A DNA stretch of 57,548 nucleotides. It comes from Deltaproteobacteria bacterium. Lineage in GTDB: Bacteria; Desulfobacterota; Syntrophia; Syntrophales; UBA2210. The notes under the pieces are model-generated. The model saw only the letters and a list, made by a program, of their open reading frames with translations, had not been told where the DNA came from and made no database searches. A program made the position numbers and the translations under genes. Numbering within the stretch: position 1 is the first letter of the stretch; each line of letters opens with the position of its first letter. Below are positions 16,701-24,207 of this stretch, piece after piece. The stretch is taken from assembly GCA_019313695.1 (NCBI GenBank), contig JAFDAS010000015.1, positions 1 to 57,548 of the forward strand. Direction: 5' to 3'.

Positions 16701-16979
16701 TCAATGATAGTCTACAATTTCAACGTGATGAGCGTTACTATCATGCCACTCGAAGCAAACACGCCATTGTTTGTTTATGCTTATAGCATATTGTCCCTTT
16801 CTGTTTCCCCCCAAGGCATGGAATTTATTTCCAGGATTTAGCATTAGGGCTTCCAAACTTGGAGCAGCATGCAAAACCATTAATCGTTTTCTTGCCTGTC
16901 GCTCAAAAGACTGGAAACGGCGTACTCCTTTGTCATTGAATAATTCTTCAGTATCTCGGCAGGAAAAAGATCTAATCAT
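16701..16979 (-). CDS. higB: HigB-type toxin (RelE superfamily mRNA endonuclease)
   Basis: A 92-aa ribosome-dependent mRNA interferase. It matches HigB from MIRSFSCRDTEELF through GNRKGQYAISINKQWRVCFEW to the C-terminal VEIVDYH. Start at the ATG of MIRSF; the open frame's earlier TTG lies within the -35 box. The predicted transcription start falls within a base or two of this ATG and no Shine-Dalgarno is visible, so the message may be leaderless. Confidence 0.92.
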   Translation of the reverse strand: MIRSFSCRDTEELFNDKGVRRFQSFERQARKRLMVLHAAPSLEALMLNPGNKFHALGGNRKGQYAISINKQWRVCFEWHDSNAHHVEIVDYH

Positions 16980-16986
16980 GTGCAGA

Positions 16987-17026
16987 ATGATATTACGCGG
17001 AACGTAATATGTCAAGCGGATATTAC
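16987..17026 (-). promoter_or_regulatory. higBA promoter with overlapping operator
   Basis: On the minus strand: TTGACA (17015-17010), exactly 17 bp, TATCAT (16992-16987). The spacer is a 21-bp palindrome, ATATTACG-N5-CGTAATAT (16990-17010). A third half-site, ATATTAC on the plus strand, lies at 17020-17026, just upstream of the -35. HigA binding here would block RNA polymerase directly, which is the usual autoregulation of type II toxin-antitoxin operons. Confidence 0.75.
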
Positions 17027-17109
17027 TTACAAGGTATAACGTTCGCCATCACCAGTGGGCAGGGTAACCGGGCCTTTGTAAAAAGTGATTAAACACAAAA
17101 CTGGATAAA

Positions 17110-17205
17110 TACTTCAAACCGCGCGGGAGACGGGACAGAGATACTGTTTCCGGGGGAAAGAAATCCGGCGGCAAAAAGCAAGATGGAAAAATAAATCCGT
17201 CCCCT
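17110..17205 (+). pseudogene. remnant of a second tex 3' end
   Basis: 17116-17175 aligns without gaps to the tex tail at 16129-16188 at roughly 70% identity. In the same frame it translates to a tail of the same style (GRRDRDTVSGGKKSGGKK against GRRDKNTTPGEKKAGNKP). There is no start codon, S1 domain or other body. higBA lies between the intact gene and this fragment. Confidence 0.6.
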
Positions 17206-17240
17206 TTATTTGTTTGCTTATGCCCCAAACTCGGTTATAA

Positions 17241-17648
17241 TTAAAATTTCTTCTTTGCTACTGGCTTGCAGATACCACAATGAATGAGGCCTCCTTCTGA
17301 TCCAATAATTTTGAAAGTGATTTCAAAAGCACCTGTGTACCTATTGATCACAATAGTTTGTTGAATTGTAGATCCTGATATCTTGTATTCCGTCTTGCCT
17401 TGTATTTGTTCATCGGAGATTGTGCCGTTAAACTCTGCCCCAAGCCCTTGCTTTCTTATTATTGCCTTCCCATTATCCGAATAGTTGACAGTAACGAGGT
17501 CTTCACCTGAAGTTGCACTACTTCTACCGTCTGCCTCAATGGTATGGGAGTATTTGCATATCAACCGAATAGTATTTTCGTCAGCATACGTTTCAAAAAC
17601 GAAAAGCAGCGTAAGAAAAATGGCTGTGATGATGCTTGCTTTTTTCAT
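17241..17648 (-). CDS. hypothetical secreted protein
   Basis: 135 aa. A clear signal peptide (MKK, hydrophobic 5-20, cleavage near TYA-DE at 22) is followed by about 113 residues of mixed beta-strand character with NYSDNGKAIIRKQGLGAEFNG and a C-terminal HCGIC pair of cysteines. It could be a small periplasmic beta-barrel or lipocalin-like protein; I recognise no family. AT-rich compared with its surroundings. It lies 27 bp after the next unknown gene on the same strand, so the two are probably one operon. Confidence 0.6.
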   Translation of the reverse strand: MKKASIITAIFLTLLFVFETYADENTIRLICKYSHTIEADGRSSATSGEDLVTVNYSDNGKAIIRKQGLGAEFNGTISDEQIQGKTEYKISGSTIQQTIVINRYTGAFEITFKIIGSEGGLIHCGICKPVAKKKF

Positions 17649-17674
17649 AATGTTGTTATTCCTGCACCCGGTAG

Positions 17675-18115
17675 TTATATCCTTGGACGCAATGTTGCCA
17701 CGCCAAGTTTTTTCAGAAATGCCTCTGGTGAGGTAAAACCATCTTGGTCCTTGAGGTTGTAATTGTTGACCTTGTACTCCTCTTCCTTTTCGGAATAGCT
17801 CAAAGAACCACTGGAGATCTGTTTCAGTATTTGGCTCTTTGACAAAACCCAGCCTGATTTGTTCGAGGCAAGGGCTACAAAATAGTAATTGCCACTGGTC
17901 TTTGTGAATGCGTTGAAGAGGTCAACAAATTTCCTCCGAAGCCCAAAAAAAGGTCGTATCTTGTTGCGGCTGATTTTGATAATCAGGAATTTGTCCTTGT
18001 CTATAAGGAAGTAGTTTCTACGCTTGAACAAACCATGATACTCAGAATAGTCAAAAACCTGTTTCAAATCGACAGCGCCAATCGATTTTGCGAATTCCGT
18101 TACCTCATCATTCAT
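17675..18115 (-). CDS. hypothetical protein
   Basis: 146 aa, cytosolic by appearance (no signal peptide). Middle part is basic and aromatic (FKRRNYFLIDKDKFLIIKIS, about 30-50). The C-terminal half is polar and ends FTSPEAFLKKLGVATLRPRI. GGAAGGAAG before the ATG supports translation. AT-rich and unrecognised. First gene of a probable pair with the secreted protein. Confidence 0.6.
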   Translation of the reverse strand: MNDEVTEFAKSIGAVDLKQVFDYSEYHGLFKRRNYFLIDKDKFLIIKISRNKIRPFFGLRRKFVDLFNAFTKTSGNYYFVALASNKSGWVLSKSQILKQISSGSLSYSEKEEEYKVNNYNLKDQDGFTSPEAFLKKLGVATLRPRI

Positions 18116-18614
18116 GGTTTCTTCCTTCCGGTAATTATTTTCAGATATAACAATTAATATACCTGGTTGGCATTTTCTGAACTTTCGTGCAATCGTACTT
18201 CAATTCATGAAAAATGAAAATAGGAAATTGCATCATAAAATCAAGCACAATTGAACTTCCACCATTGGGTATTTCGTGTTAATAAAGACCAAAAACCAGG
18301 TTGGTAAAATATTGGAAAAAATGGCAACAGCATTCCCCTTCACAAAACAAAAAAGCCCTGCTTCTCTTTTAGAAAAACAGGGCTTTAGATGATCAGACCA
18401 TAATCCCACCTTGGTTACAGCTGTTCAAAAGCAAGCATGATGCGTTACAGATCAATAAAACGTGCTAAACCACTAACTCCATTATGATGTCTTGTCAAGA
18501 ACTATTACAGTGAGATTTTCGATCGTAATCGTTGGCCTTCGCCTGAAACGATCTTGAGGAGTTGTAGGTACAAGAGAGAAGATCAGATGGATTGATTCTA
18601 TCGATTATCAGAGT
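18116..18614. other. 499-bp AT-rich intergenic region
   Basis: Holds a minus-strand terminator (18345-18386) and presumably the promoter of the two unknown genes to the left. I see no gene or RNA in the remainder. Confidence 0.5.
18345..18386 (-). terminator. terminator downstream of the MqsA-like gene
   Basis: AAAGCCCTG (18352-18360) and CAGGGCTTT (18378-18386) form a 9-bp stem. The minus-strand transcript continues into a U-rich tract (complement of CAAAACAAAAA). It lies about 230 bp after the minus-strand gene it would serve. Confidence 0.75.
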
Positions 18615-19181
18615 TTAATAACATTCCTCGGTAAATATTGGCTCGGTATGCGGCATGACCCACTCGCTTATACTAATATCTATTTTTACCGGTTTTCTGT
18701 CTTCTATCTTCCTGCCATTCCTGATCTTCCTTGTTGATTTCTTTGATGCTAAACTGCGTGCAAAGCGAATCCCTTCATGAAGCACTCTGCCCGCTTTATC
18801 TTCCGCATTCAGGATATATAAATATCGAAGCTGCGAATCACTACCCTCTGATATAATCTCACGCGAATTTTCCCATCGGGAGTAAGTTTCAGGCGTTATA
18901 CTAAGCAATTCCGCCATTTCTTTGCTCTTAAGGCGAAGCTCCTTCCGAAGGAATCTGATTTCTGCCCCTTCCATAAGCTCACCTTTGCAAACCAACTCTT
19001 TGGCGATCAGCAAATGAAGTTCTTTTAGTTCCGGGATCTCCGGCGCTTCTTCACCACACTCCGGACATCTGTATTGTATTATTCCATGCAGATATACGTT
19101 ATCCAGGCCACATTCTCTATAATGATATGGCCTGTCCTTAATAATTTCCAATTTTCCGCCACAACCCCAGCAGAATTCCAT
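18615..19181 (-). CDS. MqsA/YgiT-type zinc-finger HTH regulator (orphan antitoxin-like)
   Basis: About 188 aa. The N-terminal zinc finger has two CxxC pairs (CWGC and CPEC, about 35 residues apart) and an extra Cys between them. It is followed by an XRE-type HTH at about 75-125 (SKEMAELLSITPETYSRWENSRE). A basic C-terminal extension follows, longer than in E. coli MqsA (131 aa). MqsA is the antitoxin of mRNase MqsR, but no toxin-like gene adjoins it. Start at 19181 puts GAGGGG at a normal distance; an ATG at 19190 is also possible. Confidence 0.75.
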   Translation of the reverse strand: MEFCWGCGGKLEIIKDRPYHYRECGLDNVYLHGIIQYRCPECGEEAPEIPELKELHLLIAKELVCKGELMEGAEIRFLRKELRLKSKEMAELLSITPETYSRWENSREIISEGSDSQLRYLYILNAEDKAGRVLHEGIRFARSLASKKSTRKIRNGRKIEDRKPVKIDISISEWVMPHTEPIFTEECY

Positions 19182-19290
19182 AGCATTCACCCCTCTTACC
19201 TAACCCTTCCTGTTCCTCATACGCCCCCAAGTACAGTGAGGATAAGCATTTTGTCCCTCCTTACTTGGAACTCTACTTTTTGCGAAGCGG

Positions 19291-20028
19291 TTACAGCTCT
19301 CTGATCGCCTTCGTTTCGTACTCTCCGATAAATCCCTTGTCTGCGAAGCTGAAATAGCTGTCATTTCCGATGATGATGTGATCGAAGAAGCTGATGCCCG
19401 TTGCCTTCGCGGCCATCATCAGGCTTCTTGTAAATGCCTTGTCATTTTCACTGGGGGTTGTAGCGCCGGAGGGGTGGTTGTGGGCGACGATGATCGATGG
19501 CGCATTATGCCTGATAGCCGTTTGAATAATATCACGGATATAGGGGTTTGCCCTGTCGACTGTGCCGTAATCAATATCTATCGTATCTGATACGGCGTTT
19601 CTTCCGTCGAGCAATAGCAGAACGAAACGTTCTTTCTTTAAGTCTCTCATCAGCGGCATCAGCAGATTCGCCACATCGGAGGAATGCCTGATCGGATCCG
19701 CGAGTGTCTTTTCCTCGCTCTGCATGCGCCTGCCCAGTTCAATGGCCGCCTTGATCTGCGCGATTTTCGCGTTCTTGAGGCCGTTGATCTTCCTGAATTC
19801 GGAAATATCGACGCTGCTCATCGCGCGGAGCGATTTGAACCTGTGCAACAATTCCCTTCCGATATCGACAGCGCTCCTTCCGGGTGTTCCTGTCCTGATC
19901 AGAATGGCCAGAAGCTCCGCATTACTGAGAGCATGCTCCCCGTATTTGAGCAGTTTCTCCCGGGGTCGGTCATCTTCCGACCACTCACGGATGGGAATTG
20001 GATACTGTACCTTGCTGTCTTTCTTCAT
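19291..20028 (-). CDS. radC: RadC family JAB1/MPN metalloprotease-fold protein
   Basis: 245 aa. An N-terminal helix-hairpin-helix region (about 30-100, HALSNAELLAILIRTGTPG) is followed by the JAB1/MPN domain with the complete metal motif His183-x-His185 (AHNHPSG) and Asp196. The name comes from an old repair link; the biochemical role is still unclear. It reads divergently from greA, with a 244-bp promoter region between them. Confidence 0.95.
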   Translation of the reverse strand: MKKDSKVQYPIPIREWSEDDRPREKLLKYGEHALSNAELLAILIRTGTPGRSAVDIGRELLHRFKSLRAMSSVDISEFRKINGLKNAKIAQIKAAIELGRRMQSEEKTLADPIRHSSDVANLLMPLMRDLKKERFVLLLLDGRNAVSDTIDIDYGTVDRANPYIRDIIQTAIRHNAPSIIVAHNHPSGATTPSENDKAFTRSLMMAAKATGISFFDHIIIGNDSYFSFADKGFIGEYETKAIREL

Positions 20029-20272
20029 GGCGCCGAACGGTCGTGGTTTATTTTACCGCTTCACAACCGATTTTGCGTCAGTTTAATATGAGTACGCTAA
20101 AATATCAATCGCAAAATATATAAATATAGCAGCATGTTGGATTCCGGCAGAATTTTCATATAACAGGATAGTGTATTAGTGAAATCAATGCATGGAGTCG
20201 AATAACGCTGGCTCTGTGCATTACTATTTTCACGGCGGTCAATCCAGACGGCCGTAATTTGGAGAAAGTGAT

Positions 20273-20746
20273 ATGGACAAATTTCCTATAACAAAAACCG
20301 GATTTGAAAGATTAAAAAAAGAGCTGGCCCGCCTGAGAAAGGTCGAAGTGCCGGCAAATATACGGGATATCGAAGAGGCCAGGGAACATGGCGATATCTC
20401 GGAAAACGCCGAATACGCGGCGGCAAAGGAAAGACAGTCATTTATCCAGGGGAAGATCCGGGAGATAGAGAATAATCTTGCCACGTCAAATATTGTCGAC
20501 CTGAAGGATCTGACAGATGACAGGGTTGTTTTCGGGACAACTGTCACAATAGAGGACACCAATACGGAAGAAATAACACGCTATCAACTTGTAGGGCCAT
20601 TTGAATCCGATATGAGCCGGAACCAGATATCCGTCACTTCTCCCATCGGCAGGGCGCTTCTCAGAAAAGAAGTAGGGGATGAGGTTAAGGTCAACACTCC
20701 GGGGGGTGTCAGGGAATTTGAGATCGTTGATATAGTTATAGAATGA
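20273..20746 (+). CDS. greA: transcription elongation factor GreA
   Basis: 157 aa, the usual length. The N-terminal coiled coil (1-75, including ARLRKVEVP and EEAREHGDISENAEYAAAKERQ) carries the acidic tip residues (DISENAEY) that reach the RNA polymerase active site. The C-terminal FKBP-like domain includes SPIGRALL. Stimulates transcript cleavage in stalled polymerase. TTGGAGAAAG precedes the ATG. It converges on cysS with 12 bp between stop codons. Confidence 0.97.
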   Translation: MDKFPITKTGFERLKKELARLRKVEVPANIRDIEEAREHGDISENAEYAAAKERQSFIQGKIREIENNLATSNIVDLKDLTDDRVVFGTTVTIEDTNTEEITRYQLVGPFESDMSRNQISVTSPIGRALLRKEVGDEVKVNTPGGVREFEIVDIVIE

Positions 20747-20758
20747 GACGCTGTCTTC

Positions 20759-22160
20759 TTATTCTACCTTCCATGTAGTGGAGGTCGGTGTGTCCTTGAG
20801 GACAATCCCCCTGGCGGCCAGGAGGTCTCTCAATTCATCAGCGCGGCTCCAGTTTTTGGATTCTCTTGCCTTTTTCCTCTCATCAATCAGCCGCTCCACT
20901 TCTTCCATATCCAGGCCCGACTTTCCGGCTTCTCTCTCTTTGTCTTTTTCGAAGTATTCATCAGGATCTTCCAGAAACAGCCCCAGCACCTTGCCCACCT
21001 CCCTGATACGTTCCCTTGCCTCGTTCAGGACAAAAAGCGATTCCCTGGTGGGTGCGGAATTCTTTGAGATGTATCCGTTTACAATACGGACAGTGTCGAA
21101 TATGTAGCCCATGGCCATGGCCGTGTTAAAATCATCATCCATGGCCTCTTTGAATCTGTCGGGAAGTGTACTCACCTTCTTGAACACCTCCCCGTCTTCT
21201 CTGGAAAGATCTTTCTCGGAAGTGTCGGAGAAATCCGCTTTTTTATCAAGCGCATCCTTTATGTTCTTCAGCGTGGCATATAATCTCCCCATGCCCACTC
21301 TTGCCTCGGCGATGGAGGCATCTGAAAAATCTATATAGCTCTTATAGTGACTCTGAAGGATAAAAAATCTCACCACTTCCGGGTGGTAGGCGGTCAATAT
21401 CTCTTTTATGGTAAGGGTGTTCCCGAGAGATTTTGACATCTTCTCGCTGTCGACTTTTATAAAACCATTGTGTATCCAGTAATTTGCAAAGGGTTTCCCC
21501 GTGGCGCCCTCGGACTGGGCTATCTCGTTCTCGTGGTGTGGAAATATCAGGTCCTCACCACCACCATGAATATCAAAAGTATCTCCCAGGAATCTCTGAC
21601 TCATTACGGAACATTCTATATGCCATCCCGGCCTGCCCCTTCCCCATGGACTGTCCCACCAGGGTTCTCCCTCCTTGCTGGACTTCCACAGCACAAAATC
21701 GAAGGGATTCTTCTTCTTTTCATCCACATCGATTCTGGCGCCGGCCAGCATATCATCCAGACCCCTTTTCCATAAGGGTGTCTATAAGCCGGATCATCCC
21801 ATTTATGTTCTCAGTCGCCTTGGGCGCTACCGCAGGTCTGACCACTCCAAGGCGATCCATATCTTCGTTATGTTCCTTTATATATCTTTCCGATATACCG
21901 TATATATCAGTCCCTTCCGCATTCGCCTTCCCGATAATTTTGTCATCAACATCGGTGAAATTCTTTACATAGGTTACTTCGTAGTCTCTGTATCTCAGAT
22001 ATCTGTGAATAACATCGAAGACCACCGCCGACCTGGCATGCCCGATATGGCACACGTCGTACGCCGTGATTCCACAGACATAGATACCTATCTTCCCCTT
22101 TTTTATGGGAACGAATTTCTCTTTCTTCTTTGTCAGCGTATTATACAGTCTCAAGCTCAT
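20759..22160 (-). pseudogene. cysS: cysteinyl-tRNA synthetase, interrupted by a frameshifting deletion
   Basis: Two frames make one CysRS. The N-part (21753-22160) has Cys29 and the HIGH motif at 38-41 ([10 protein letters not shown]). The C-part (20759-21751) has the other Zn ligands (IECSVM, HHENE), KMSKS and the C-terminal anticodon-binding region. At about 21750 the text passes from LIDTLMEKG straight to [19 protein letters not shown]. Complete enzymes have about 26 residues between these, including a GDVYF…YGKLS segment. The lost length must be 3n+2 nt, because the frame changes and TGA follows. All other residues look sound. Either a recent deletion, with another cysS elsewhere, or an assembly error. 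Confidence 0.85.
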
Positions 22161-22218
22161 GGTACAATCTTCCAATCCGTGACAGGCAGTCAACTCTCCG
22201 GCAACTGTCGCAGGCCCT

Positions 22219-23256
22219 TTAAGGAAACAGGGATATATGATTCAGGCCGGCGTCCTCCGGAAGTCCACACATAAGGTTCATATTCTGCACCGCCTGGCCG
22301 GCAGCGCCCTTTACCAGGTTGTCTATGGCTGACACGATGATCACCCTTCCTGTACGGCCGTCAACAGCGATTCCCATATCACAGTTGTTGGACCCCCTGA
22401 CCGAAGAAATGTTCGGCAAAGTACCCGGTTTACATATTCTTACAAATTTCTCATCACCGTAGAATTTCTCATAGATATCAAATATCTCAGACTCAGACAT
22501 ATCACTATGAAGGTCCGCGTATATCGTGCTCAGGATCCCCCTGTTTGCCGGCACAAGATGGGGGGTAAAGGAAATTCTTATGGCCGTCTTCGCAATGCGC
22601 CCAAGTTCCTGCTCTATCTCCGGCGTGTGACGGTGTGATCCTATTTTATACGCCTTGAATCCCTCATTCACCTCACAGAAAAGCGAGCCAAGCTGCAGCT
22701 CACGCCCCGCGCCGCTTGCACCCGATTTTGAGTCCGCGATAATCGATGAAGTATTAATGCACCCATCTTTCAACAGAGGCGCAAGTCCCAGGATGATACT
22801 CGTGGGGTAACAACCGGGATTGGCGACAAACCGGGCATTCTTCAGGTCATCCCGGTACAACTCGGGAAGTCCATAGACGGCCTTTTCAACCAGATCGGGA
22901 GCGGCATGTTTTGTATACCATGTCTCGTATACCGATACATCCCTCAGGCGGAAATCGGCGCTGAGATCTATAACCTTTACGCCGGCCGCGACAAATTCCG
23001 GCGCCACCAGCATAGCCTCTCCATGTGGAAGCGCCAGGAACGCAACGTCACAGGAGGACACAAGCTGCCGGGGAGACGAGTCCACAAATTTCAGATCCGT
23101 CATGCCGGCAAATGCCGGATAGACCTCCGAGACCGGCATACCCTTGAATTTCCTCGAAGTGATGGCCATAATATCCGTTTCGGGATGACCGATTAAAAGC
23201 CTTAAAAGCTCCTGACCGGTATACCCGCTTGCCCCGTATATACCCACCTTCAACAT
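22219..23256 (-). CDS. argC: N-acetyl-gamma-glutamyl-phosphate reductase
   Basis: 345 aa. Third enzyme of arginine synthesis: reduces N-acetylglutamyl phosphate with NADPH. Rossmann motif GASGYTG is at 8-14 and catalytic Cys149 in NPGCYPTS. The SGASGAGR and [11 protein letters not shown] segments are family markers. ATG at 23256 has GGAGG 8 bp upstream; the TTG 15 bp earlier overlaps that site. Downstream of the rplM-rpsI terminator and upstream of cysS. Confidence 0.96.
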   Translation of the reverse strand: MLKVGIYGASGYTGQELLRLLIGHPETDIMAITSRKFKGMPVSEVYPAFAGMTDLKFVDSSPRQLVSSCDVAFLALPHGEAMLVAPEFVAAGVKVIDLSADFRLRDVSVYETWYTKHAAPDLVEKAVYGLPELYRDDLKNARFVANPGCYPTSIILGLAPLLKDGCINTSSIIADSKSGASGAGRELQLGSLFCEVNEGFKAYKIGSHRHTPEIEQELGRIAKTAIRISFTPHLVPANRGILSTIYADLHSDMSESEIFDIYEKFYGDEKFVRICKPGTLPNISSVRGSNNCDMGIAVDGRTGRVIIVSAIDNLVKGAAGQAVQNMNLMCGLPEDAGLNHISLFP

Positions 23257-23273
23257 GACAACTGCCTCCAAAT

Positions 23274-23296
23274 AAAAAAGGGGGCCGTAGCCCCCT
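23274..23296 (-). terminator. terminator after rplM-rpsI
   Basis: GGGGGC/GCCCCC stem with CGTA loop (23280-23295). The minus-strand transcript ends in six U. It lies about 17 bp beyond the rpsI stop. Confidence 0.85.
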
Positions 23297-23312
23297 CTGT
23301 GTATTGCTGATT

Positions 23313-23705
23313 TTATCTCTTGGAATATTGGAATCTCTTCCTCGCGCCAGGCTGGCCGTATTTCTTTCTCTCTTTTACCCGGGCATCTCTCGTAAGAAAC
23401 CCGGCCTTCTTGAGAACGGGTTTTAATTCTTCATCATAGTCCACGAGGGCCTTGGATATGCCATGCCTGATAGCACCCGCCTGGCCGGTGTTTCCTCCTC
23501 CGTTGACATTGATATAGAAATCAAACTTGTTTGCTTTATCGGTCATATCGAGAGGCTGCAGAATCAATCTCTTTAATATGTCACGGGTAAAGTAATCATC
23601 AAAAGTTCTTTTATTGACTACGAAGGTCCCACTTCCCTCTTTCATCCATACTCTTGCTATCGAAGACTTCCTCTTACCTGTAGCATAACAACTTTTTACT
23701 GACAT
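23313..23705 (-). CDS. rpsI: 30S ribosomal protein S9
   Basis: 130 aa, normal length. [19 protein letters not shown] at the N-terminus and the basic tail ending KRFQYSKR, which reaches the P-site tRNA. Second gene of the rplM-rpsI pair. Confidence 0.98.
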   Translation of the reverse strand: MSVKSCYATGKRKSSIARVWMKEGSGTFVVNKRTFDDYFTRDILKRLILQPLDMTDKANKFDFYINVNGGGNTGQAGAIRHGISKALVDYDEELKPVLKKAGFLTRDARVKERKKYGQPGARKRFQYSKR

Positions 23706-23720
23706 TCTTTCTCTCCTGAT

Positions 23721-24149
23721 CTATACTTCCAGCAGCTCGGCCATCTGGGCCTTATGCGGGTGTTTATCACCCTTGTACACTTTAAGCTTCTTCAGCATCT
23801 GTCTTCCCAGACTGTTTTTCGGAAGCATCCCCCTGACGGCGCCGCGCAAAATTTCTTCCGGTTTTTCCTCCAGCATCTTACCGGCTGTCGTTGATTTCAG
23901 CCCCCCCGGATATCCGGTGTGATGATAGTAGATCTTATCGGTAAGCTTTTTGCCCGTAAAGGAAATCTTCTCCGCGTTTACCACAACTATAAAATCCCCG
24001 GTATCAACATGCGGGGTATAGACGGGTTTGTGTTTTCCTCTCAGACGTCTTGCGATCTCGGCGGCAAGCCTTCCCAATACCTTGCCGTCAGCGTTAACAA
24101 AATACCAGTCTCTCACGACAGTTTCTTTTTTGGCACTATATGTCTTCAT
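23721..24149 (-). CDS. rplM: 50S ribosomal protein L13
   Basis: 142 aa. Recognised by [18 protein letters not shown], the [15 protein letters not shown] strand and the [22 protein letters not shown] motif. Starts the two-gene unit with rpsI, 15 bp apart. Only 58 bp separate it from lptD upstream. Confidence 0.98.
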   Translation of the reverse strand: MKTYSAKKETVVRDWYFVNADGKVLGRLAAEIARRLRGKHKPVYTPHVDTGDFIVVVNAEKISFTGKKLTDKIYYHHTGYPGGLKSTTAGKMLEEKPEEILRGAVRGMLPKNSLGRQMLKKLKVYKGDKHPHKAQMAELLEV

Positions 24150-24207
24150 AAATCCACCTATATCTTAAACTCAAAGAGGGGGAGAATATGTAATTAAGAG
24201 GCATTTG

